Below are positions 4,348 to 10,402 of a stretch of 10,402 nucleotides of DNA, piece after piece. Both the position numbers and the translations under genes were made by a program. The DNA is taken from the NCBI GenBank assembly GCA_946479395.1, contig CAMLFV010000095.1:1-10402 (forward strand). The letters run 5' to 3'. Within the stretch, counting starts at the first letter, position 1. Every line of letters begins with the position of its first letter. The notes under the pieces are model-generated. The model made no database searches. It was not told where the DNA came from and worked only from the letters and a program-made list of their open reading frames with translations. This DNA is from an uncultured Flavobacterium sp. (lineage in GTDB: Bacteria > Bacteroidota > Bacteroidia > Flavobacteriales > Flavobacteriaceae).

Positions 4348-7320
4348 TTACAAATATATTATTATCTGTGTGCCTTTGTTTGAAGTACTGATTTGTATAG
4401 GTTTTTGAAGTTTTTTCTGGGTAAGATCTAATCGGGTTTGTACAATAGAAATTCCTTTAGATTGATGTATTGCTCCTGTTTTTTGCTGATATCCTATACC
4501 GTTGTCTGTAATTGTAATTTTTATTGATTGATCTTCTTTTTCGATTTTCAATTCAATTTCGGGTTTTAAAATCGTTGGTGGAAACGCATGTACAATAGCA
4601 TTTTCTATGAAAGGTTGCAGTAATAATGGAACAATTTTAATCTGTGTAACATCTATATCTTCGGCAATATTTTCAGTAAATACAATGGCATGTTCGGCAC
4701 GTAGATTTTCAATCTCCATATATTGTTTCAAGTACGCAATTTCATGGTAAATTGTAATGTCTTTTTTGTCTGAATATTCTAAAGTAGTTCGTACCAAAGC
4801 AGAAAATCGTTCTAAATAATACAAAGCATTATCAACATCTTTACAAATAATAAAATATTGAATAGAACTTAACACATTGAATAGAAAATGAGAATTCATC
4901 TGACTTTTAAGTGCCTGCAATTTTACATCTGCTAATTGTTTATCAAATAAAAGTTCCTTTTTTTCCTGTTGATTCTGCAGTTCTATAACTGCCAATTTCT
5001 GTGTTTGCTTCTGTTTTAAATAATTTATTCGGATTCTGTACGCAGCATACGTAAAACCCGAAATCAGCAAAATACAACCTGCTAAAAACCACCAAGAATA
5101 ATAAAACGGCGGTTTAATGGTAATGTTAATGAGTATTTGAGTTGAAACAGTTCCCGTATCTTCGTTGTAAATCTGTAATTCTATAGGATAATTGCCATAG
5201 TTAAGATAGTTTAAGCTCAACTGATTTTCTGTAGTTAATTCCTGCCACGGTTCCGATGCTTTTAAACGGAATTTAAATTGTAATTTATCAGGATATTTAG
5301 CATTGTATACCTGAAAATTCAAACGGATATTATTCTCGTTAAAAGGCAAAGTTATCTGATCATTGCCATATTCTTCATTCAAAATTTTGTTGTTATTGAC
5401 AAACAAATCGGTAATAGAAAGCTTATTATTAAACGATCTTTCTTGCACGAAATAATCATTATTCAGCATAAAATAACCTTCTTTTGTAGCAATAAACAGC
5501 TTATTATTTTCTGCGGTTGCACTAATGCTGTTGTAATTATTAAAACCTTGTGCTTTATCAATAAAAAAATAAGTATTTTCTTTAAAAACATTCAACCCTA
5601 AATTGGTTGCTATGTACAAAACTCCGTTCATTTCATGCACAAAATTGGTAGCACTTCCTTTAATTTCGGTGAACGGAATATGTTTTTGAATTTTTATTTT
5701 CGGTTGTGAAACATCTAAAACATACACATCGTTATAATCGGATACTACAACCAAATTTCCAGTTTCAGTAGTGCAAATACGCTTAATTTTAGGTTCGGTA
5801 AATGATTTATCTAAGAGAAACGAACGAAATTTTCCGTTTTTAAATTCGTACAAACCACTTAGTGCCGATGCAAAATAAACAGCGTTTTTTGTTTGTGCTA
5901 TGGATACAATTTCAGCAGGAATTTCAGGTTTTTTCCAATCGTGAAAATAATCGTACTTAAATTGGTCGATATCCTTAAAAATTCGGACACCGGCATACGG
6001 AACCGCCGCAATTAAATCGTTATGAAAAAAGGTAAAATAGTAAACATGAATTGGGTAATAGTTTGTAATTTCTCCGTTCAAAGTAAGTTTAAAAATACCT
6101 ATGTTGGTATTCACCCACAAATTGTTTTTATGAATTAGCGAACTGTAAAAAATAATTTTATCGGCAGGTGTGCTGTAATCTATCGGGTAAAAATGATTTT
6201 GAATAACCGCTTGTTTGCTGTATTTTGAAGGATTTTGCTGTTGAAAATTTTTAAATGCGTTTTTAGAAAGATGTTTTATTTCGATTGAATTTTGATAGAT
6301 CGAAAAACCGTTGTTGTGAAAAACATATTCTTTTTGATCATCAACCGCAATTGCAGCTATTTCTTTCGGATTTTTTTGATGATAAACCGGCGCATTCAGG
6401 TTTACTTCTGCCAAACCATTGTTTTGAGAACCAAGATACAAAAGCTGATTCTTTCTATCGTAAGCAATGCTTTTAAAATCGGTAAACGGAATATTAAATT
6501 CGGTAGTTTTATCAATAAAATTATTATTTTCAAATTTAAAAACACCGCCTTTATTTTCAACAATTCCAGACGAAACCAAATACATTTGTTTGTTAACCGA
6601 CAAAAACTTGTGCGCGCTGCTTACATTGAACGTACGAATTGTTTCAAAAGACCGGACATTTAATTCAAACAAATTATTTTCTGCACCAATAAAAAGTCGA
6701 TTGTTGAAAACAAAACTTGAAAACGTTTTTTTTAGGTTAGAAACCTGCACGAGTTTTTGCGGTGTAACTTCAAAAATTCCATTGTTAACCGTTGTTAAAT
6801 ATACTTTATTGTGTAATGTAAAAAAGCTTGTAACATTAAAAAAGTAATCGGGATGATGCTCAAATTTCGGATTTTTAATGGAAAAATCTTTGGTTGATAT
6901 AATAGAAACTCCGTTTAAAGTTCCTGCGTAAATTTTATTGTTGTGATAAAAAAGCGACCGAACGCGATCATTAATCAATCCGGTTTTTTCGTTGATCAGT
7001 TGGCTTGTTTTTTTGTTGAAATATAAAATTCCCTGCCCAAACCCCGCAACCCACATTCCCTTTTCGGTATCTTGAGAAATATCAAAAACATTATTGAATT
7101 TATATTTTGTGGCTTCGGGCACATTTTTATACGATCTTCCGCTTCTTAAAACCAATCCTGCACGTGAACCCAGCCATAAATTCCCGTCTGCATCAACAAA
7201 ACCAGCCTGAATGTTATTAGAAACCAAACCGTTGTTGGCAGTGTGAATTTTAGTATCGACAAATTGCGCCTGAATAAACTGCGTGCAAAGAAAAAGACAG
7301 AAAGTAATTAAAATTCTCAT
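4348..7320 (-). CDS. Beta-propeller sensor histidine kinase, LytS type (990 aa)
   Basis: Seen, in order: signal peptide (1-18, ending QA); a sensor region (about 20-640) of Reg_prop/propeller repeats, recognisable by recurring strands such as GNLWLGSRAGL (46-56), LYLGSQNNGL, LWVNTNIGI, VYFASALSGL, LYIATNLGL and LFIATKEGY; a Y_Y_Y domain (about 655-735); one membrane helix (about 743-765); a coiled-coil linker; then a His_kinase domain with phospho-acceptor H811 in MNSHFLFNVL, N-box PFIENAIVHAF (N907) and G-box DNGIGY (D939). Known: the kinase autophosphorylates on His and passes phosphate to a LytTR regulator; propeller kinases sense ligands in the periplasm. The H-box has S and V where the family usually has P and S/T, but catalytic H, N and D are intact. 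Context: its ATG overlaps the regulator's stop as ATGA, so they form one transcript. The ligand is unknown; a compound bound by the upstream solute-binding protein is possible. Confidence 0.93.
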   Translation of the reverse strand: MRILITFCLFLCTQFIQAQFVDTKIHTANNGLVSNNIQAGFVDADGNLWLGSRAGLVLRSGRSYKNVPEATKYKFNNVFDISQDTEKGMWVAGFGQGILYFNKKTSQLINEKTGLINDRVRSLFYHNNKIYAGTLNGVSIISTKDFSIKNPKFEHHPDYFFNVTSFFTLHNKVYLTTVNNGIFEVTPQKLVQVSNLKKTFSSFVFNNRLFIGAENNLFELNVRSFETIRTFNVSSAHKFLSVNKQMYLVSSGIVENKGGVFKFENNNFIDKTTEFNIPFTDFKSIAYDRKNQLLYLGSQNNGLAEVNLNAPVYHQKNPKEIAAIAVDDQKEYVFHNNGFSIYQNSIEIKHLSKNAFKNFQQQNPSKYSKQAVIQNHFYPIDYSTPADKIIFYSSLIHKNNLWVNTNIGIFKLTLNGEITNYYPIHVYYFTFFHNDLIAAVPYAGVRIFKDIDQFKYDYFHDWKKPEIPAEIVSIAQTKNAVYFASALSGLYEFKNGKFRSFLLDKSFTEPKIKRICTTETGNLVVVSDYNDVYVLDVSQPKIKIQKHIPFTEIKGSATNFVHEMNGVLYIATNLGLNVFKENTYFFIDKAQGFNNYNSISATAENNKLFIATKEGYFMLNNDYFVQERSFNNKLSITDLFVNNNKILNEEYGNDQITLPFNENNIRLNFQVYNAKYPDKLQFKFRLKASEPWQELTTENQLSLNYLNYGNYPIELQIYNEDTGTVSTQILINITIKPPFYYSWWFLAGCILLISGFTYAAYRIRINYLKQKQTQKLAVIELQNQQEKKELLFDKQLADVKLQALKSQMNSHFLFNVLSSIQYFIICKDVDNALYYLERFSALVRTTLEYSDKKDITIYHEIAYLKQYMEIENLRAEHAIVFTENIAEDIDVTQIKIVPLLLQPFIENAIVHAFPPTILKPEIELKIEKEDQSIKITITDNGIGYQQKTGAIHQSKGISIVQTRLDLTQKKLQKPIQISTSNKGTQIIIYL

Positions 7321-8030
7321 AAAAACATTTTTCTGATCGCTTCTTTATAAGTTGCAGAAACCGGAATTTTCTGTGCTTCCTCACCGTTTTGATTGATTAC
7401 CAACAAATTTTTATCTTTTTCGAAATGCGAAACATGGTTCATATTTACGATAAACGATCGGTGTACCCGCTGAAATAACTGCTGTGGAAGTTTCTTTTCC
7501 AAATCGCCCAATGTTCTGCTTAAAATATGTTTGGTTTTATCGTTTTTTAAATAAATTTCGCAGTAATTATCATCGGCTTTGCAAAATGTAACATCTTCTA
7601 ACTTTATAAGTGTTCGTTTATTTTGTAACGTATTTGCTAACTTTAAGTACTTTTTTTGGATGTTTTTTTCTTGATAGCGTTCAAAAATCTTCAACAATTT
7701 TTCGCGTTCTAATGGTTTTTGCAGGTATCCGAAACAACCAATTTCGTTAACCGATTTTTCCAAAAACTGCGAATAAGCGGTAACAAAAACCACTTCAAAA
7801 CTGTCTTTGTTTACTTTATTGAACAATTCAAAACCGATGGCTTCGGGCATCTCAATATCCAAAAAAACCAAATCGGGCAAATAGGTTTCAATAGCCAACG
7901 TGCCTTCTTTTACAGAATTGCACAAAATTATTTCAAACCGATTGTTTGGAAACAAAATGTTTATATAGCCTTTTAAAACTTCGCGCGCTTTAGGTTCATC
8001 GTCTATAATTACCAAAACCAAGTTATTCAT
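7317..8030 (-). CDS. LytTR-family response regulator
   Basis: Seen: 237 aa, normal for the family. The receiver domain (1-120) has acidic pocket D10-D11, phospho-acceptor D58 in DLVFLDIEMP, T84 in VFVTAYS and K105 in LQKPL, so all residues for phosphorylation are present. A short linker (about 120-138) leads to a LytTR DNA-binding domain (about 139-235), with the characteristic FQRVHRSFIVN (186-196) and NHVSHFEKD. Known: LytTR regulators bind direct-repeat sites and activate transcription when phosphorylated. Context: 23 nt after the solute-binding protein gene and sharing ATGA with the kinase gene, which is its probable partner. Its targets are not identifiable here; I saw no obvious LytTR site in the intergenic region at 9650-9738. 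ATG at 8030 is the natural start. Confidence 0.95.
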   Translation of the reverse strand: MNNLVLVIIDDEPKAREVLKGYINILFPNNRFEIILCNSVKEGTLAIETYLPDLVFLDIEMPEAIGFELFNKVNKDSFEVVFVTAYSQFLEKSVNEIGCFGYLQKPLEREKLLKIFERYQEKNIQKKYLKLANTLQNKRTLIKLEDVTFCKADDNYCEIYLKNDKTKHILSRTLGDLEKKLPQQLFQRVHRSFIVNMNHVSHFEKDKNLLVINQNGEEAQKIPVSATYKEAIRKMFL

Positions 8031-8053
8031 GAATTGTTGTGTTTTAATGCAAA

Positions 8054-9649
8054 TTAATGTTTAGTTACGGATTTTAAATTCAAGCCGTTCATGGCATTTG
8101 GTTGTAAATTGTGCACATTTTTCTGCGTAAATCTCGCGACTTTATCGTAAAACAAAATAATTACCGGAACGTCATTTGCAACAATTTGATCCATTTGCTG
8201 ATATAATTCGGTACGTTTTTCATCATCAACTGTATTCAATGCCTGCTGGTATAAATTATCGAAAGTCGAACTTTTAAAATGCGTATAATTTGGTCCGTTT
8301 GGCGTAAAGTTATTACTGTAAAATAACGACAGATAATTTTCTGCATCGGGATAATCGGCAATCCAACTTCCTCTGAAAAACGACAGTTTATTAGTTGCAA
8401 TCGCCTGTCGCAATGTACTTGGGGGCATTACATCAATCTTCACTTTAATTCCCAATCTTTCCCATTCGCGTTGTAAATATTCGGCAATATCCAAATACGT
8501 ATTGTTGGTGCTTAAAGTAATTTCAATAGGTAATTTTCGATTTTTTTTGACCTGATTAATCAATTCTTTTGCTTTAGTCGGATTATACAAAGGATCTTTC
8601 GTCGGTTGAAATCCAGGCAAGCCGTTAGGAATCATTCCGTTTACTTTTCCATCGCCCATTCCGTTTCGCAGATAAGCAACCAATTTTGTTCGATCAAAAC
8701 CATGGTTCAATGCCTGACGAATTCGAATATCACTCATTAGCGGATCATTCATATTAAAACCTAAATATTCGGTATTCAAATACGGACCAGTAAGCATTTT
8801 TATTTTGTCTTGATATTTCTCTTGAAGCTTTCCGTTAGGTTGCAGCAATTCATCCTTATACGATGGATCCAACCCAGAAATCATATCAATTTTTCCTTGA
8901 ATAAACTGCATAAAACCACTTTGCTTATCAGGTAGAAAAGTAATGGCAATGCTTTCTAAATAGGGTAATCTTTTTCCCGAGGAATCTTTTTCGTGATAAT
9001 TAGGATTCTTCCTTAAAACCAATTTCACATTTTCTTCCCAAATTTTAAACTGAAAAGGTCCTGTTCCAATAGGATTCGATCTAAAATCAATCGATTTATC
9101 TTCGGTAATTTCTTTCGGAACAACCGATGCGTATTTCATTGAAAGCAGACTTAAAAAAGCAGGAAACGGATTTTTTAAATCAATCTTAAAGATCGAATCG
9201 TTCACTGCTTTGTAACTATTCACATGCTGAAAAACCCATGTTCCAGGCGATGCTAAATCTTCGCTCAAAACTCGGTTAAAACTGTATTCAAAATCATACG
9301 CCGTAACTAATCTGGTGCTGTCTTTACCAAAATTCTTATGCTTGTGAAAATAAACATCGTTACGAAGGGTAAATTTATACTGCAAACCATCTGTAGAAAT
9401 ATTCCAACTTTTCGCAATATCGGGGGCAACGTGCAGTGAATCATCTAACTGAACCAAACCGTTAAACAACTGTGTGCAAGGCCAGATAATTGCCATGTTT
9501 CGCGCAAAAGCAGGATCTAACGTTTGAATGTTTGCACTTTCGTTGTATCTAAACACATCGTTATCAGTAAAAACACTCTCTTTTTTACCGCAACTAACTA
9601 AAAATAAAACACTTGTAAATAAAAGTAGGTAACCAAGCTGATATTTCAT
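8054..9649 (-). CDS. Oligopeptide-type ABC transporter solute-binding lipoprotein (SBP_bac_5)
   Basis: Seen: start taken at ATG 9649; a TTG one codon upstream also keeps the frame open but is unlikely. 531 aa, the typical size of OppA/DppA-like proteins. It opens with a type II signal peptide ending LVSC, with C20 as the lipidated residue, then GKKES. The family opening (FRYNESANIQTLDPAFA) follows, then VTAYDFEYSFNRVL, NPIGTGPFQFKIW, IRQALNHGFDRTKL and the C-terminal lobe with SWIADYPDAENYL. Known: it binds short peptides or related solutes outside the inner membrane and delivers them to an ABC permease. Context: divergent from mtaB with 89-95 nt between starts, and first of an apparent operon with a LytTR regulator and sensor kinase. 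No permease or ATPase gene is nearby, so it may serve a transporter encoded elsewhere or have a sensing role. No clear -7 box was found ahead of it. The exact substrate cannot be told. Confidence 0.92.
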   Translation of the reverse strand: MKYQLGYLLLFTSVLFLVSCGKKESVFTDNDVFRYNESANIQTLDPAFARNMAIIWPCTQLFNGLVQLDDSLHVAPDIAKSWNISTDGLQYKFTLRNDVYFHKHKNFGKDSTRLVTAYDFEYSFNRVLSEDLASPGTWVFQHVNSYKAVNDSIFKIDLKNPFPAFLSLLSMKYASVVPKEITEDKSIDFRSNPIGTGPFQFKIWEENVKLVLRKNPNYHEKDSSGKRLPYLESIAITFLPDKQSGFMQFIQGKIDMISGLDPSYKDELLQPNGKLQEKYQDKIKMLTGPYLNTEYLGFNMNDPLMSDIRIRQALNHGFDRTKLVAYLRNGMGDGKVNGMIPNGLPGFQPTKDPLYNPTKAKELINQVKKNRKLPIEITLSTNNTYLDIAEYLQREWERLGIKVKIDVMPPSTLRQAIATNKLSFFRGSWIADYPDAENYLSLFYSNNFTPNGPNYTHFKSSTFDNLYQQALNTVDDEKRTELYQQMDQIVANDVPVIILFYDKVARFTQKNVHNLQPNAMNGLNLKSVTKH

Positions 9650-9667
9650 CAAACCAAAATTTGTTCG

Positions 9668-9675
9668 TAAATTTG
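9668..9675 (+). promoter_or_regulatory. Candidate -7 box TAAATTTG for mtaB
   Basis: TAAATTTG fits the Bacteroidota TAnnTTTG consensus, 69 bases before the ATG at 9745. No convincing TTTG lies at the usual distance upstream (the TTTG at 9660-9663 is too close), so the call rests on the -7 box alone. Confidence 0.4.
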
Positions 9676-9744
9676 CCCATTGCCAACCGCAGTTATGCAG
9701 TTAGTAAAGATAAATGAATTTTTACACTACTTGTAGTTATGATC

Positions 9745-10402
9745 ATGGAAAACAGAAAAAAAGTAGCGTTTTATACCTTGGGATGTAAACTGAATTTTTC
9801 AGAAACATCTACTATTGCCCGCAGTTTTAACGATGAAGGATTTGATCGTGTTGATTTTGAGGAAACTGCAGATATTTATGTGATTAACACTTGCTCGGTT
9901 ACCGAAAATGCCGATAAACAGTTTAAACAGATTGTAAAAAAGGCATTAAAAAATAACGATAAGGCTTTTGTTGCAGCCGTGGGTTGTTATGCACAATTAA
10001 AACCAGAAGAATTGGCTGCCGTTGACGGCGTTGATTTGGTTTTAGGAGCTACCGAAAAGTTTAAAATTACTGATTATATAAACGATCTTTCTAAAAACGA
10101 TATGGGCGAAATTCATTCTTGCGAGATTGAAGAAGCCGATTTTTATGTAGGAAGTTATTCTATTGGCGACAGAACCCGAGCGTTCTTAAAGGTTCAAGAC
10201 GGTTGCGATTATAAATGCACCTATTGCACCATTCCATTGGCACGCGGAATTTCTCGTTCTGACACTATGGAAAATGTAATGAAAAATGCCAAAGAAATTT
10301 CTGAAAAAGGTATTAAAGAAATTGTTTTAACAGGTGTAAATGTTGGTGATTACGGTAAAGGCGAATTTGGAAACAAAAAGCACGAGCATACTTTTTTTGA
10401 AT
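9745..10402 (+). CDS. mtaB: tRNA t6A37 methylthiotransferase MtaB, N-terminal half (truncated by window edge)
   Basis: Seen: 219 complete codons, running off the right edge; the family is about 430-450 aa. The N-terminal methylthiotransferase domain has its three cluster-binding cysteines at C14 (TLGCKLN), C50 (NTCSV) and C81 (VGCYAQ). The radical SAM domain begins with DGCDYKCTYCTIP, giving CxxxCxxC at C154, C158 and C161, followed by RG and, at 191-203, the strand and turn KEIVLTGVNVGDY. GCKLN at the first cysteine favours MtaB over MiaB or RimO. Known: the enzyme uses two iron-sulphur clusters and SAM to convert t6A to ms2t6A at position 37 of tRNAs reading ANN codons; it is cytosolic. ATG at 9745 gives MENRKK; an in-frame ATG two codons upstream (9739) is an alternative. 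The only plus-strand gene in the window; it looks like a core gene, with no oddities. Confidence 0.95.
   Translation, partial: MENRKKVAFYTLGCKLNFSETSTIARSFNDEGFDRVDFEETADIYVINTCSVTENADKQFKQIVKKALKNNDKAFVAAVGCYAQLKPEELAAVDGVDLVLGATEKFKITDYINDLSKNDMGEIHSCEIEEADFYVGSYSIGDRTRAFLKVQDGCDYKCTYCTIPLARGISRSDTMENVMKNAKEISEKGIKEIVLTGVNVGDYGKGEFGNKKHEHTFFE

Noticed and set aside
4201..4383. Plus-strand open frame of 60 codons
   Set aside because: It is built from three copies of the palindromic repeat and the end of the kinase gene in antisense; not a gene.
6292..6847. Two overlapping plus-strand open frames of about 125 codons
   Set aside because: Both are antisense to the beta-propeller part of the sensor kinase, whose repeated motifs are unmistakable. 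They are composition shadows.
9689..9703. Direct repeat GCAGTTA x2 between mtaB and the lipoprotein gene as a LytTR site
   Set aside because: Seven-base repeats 8 bp apart do not match the spacing I know for LytTR direct repeats (about two helical turns apart); too weak to call.
9726..9737. Palindrome ACTAC-TT-GTAGT just before mtaB
   Set aside because: Five-base arms with a two-base loop are expected by chance in AT-rich DNA, and a stable hairpin is unlikely.

Overview
The window looks like the chromosome of a low-GC member of the Flavobacteriia (Bacteroidota). The signs are AT-rich coding sequence (about one third GC in the apparent core genes, by hand counts of a few lines), candidate promoters of the Bacteroidota type (TAnnTTTG at -7) in place of sigma70 boxes, no Shine-Dalgarno sequences at the starts, a beta-propeller/LytTR two-component pair, and short GC-rich palindromic repeats between genes. 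Everything except mtaB is on the minus strand, so those genes read from right to left.

Right side (about 4350-10402), ordinary core-type genes. A 5' fragment of mtaB (tRNA methylthiotransferase) runs off the right edge on the plus strand. Divergent from it is an apparent operon: a lipoprotein solute-binding protein of the oligopeptide ABC type, then a LytTR response regulator 23 nt later, then a 990-aa sensor kinase (periplasmic beta-propeller, Y_Y_Y domain, one membrane helix, LytS-type kinase) whose start overlaps the regulator's stop by 4 nt. Kinase and regulator are very probably partners. The solute-binding protein has no permease or ATPase beside it here.

Middle (about 2500-4350). A small TPR-like helical protein and a WYL-domain transcription regulator, separated by non-coding stretches rich in repeats: several copies of a C-rich/G-rich palindromic element, an inserted-looking 36-bp segment between 12-bp direct repeats, and a 34-bp direct repeat (28/34 identical) flanking the TPR-like gene.

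Left side (1-2497), the most unusual part. Six tightly packed minus-strand genes: a 74-aa protein, then small proteins of 144, 125, 118 and 119 aa, then a classical AAA ATPase cut by the left edge. The four middle proteins have entirely different N-termini (helical, cationic amphipathic helix, membrane helix, glycine-zipper membrane helix) but share a C-terminal module of about 50-60 residues that can be aligned by eye; the 74-aa protein may be a divergent stand-alone copy. The last two junctions overlap (4 nt and 7 nt), tying the small proteins to the ATPase by translation. This block is much more AT-rich than its surroundings and lies next to a WYL regulator. It reads as a horizontally acquired system of unknown function in which one cytoplasmic AAA motor may serve several membrane-active small proteins through a common C-terminal tag domain. 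A defence or membrane-stress role is an inference, not shown by the sequence.
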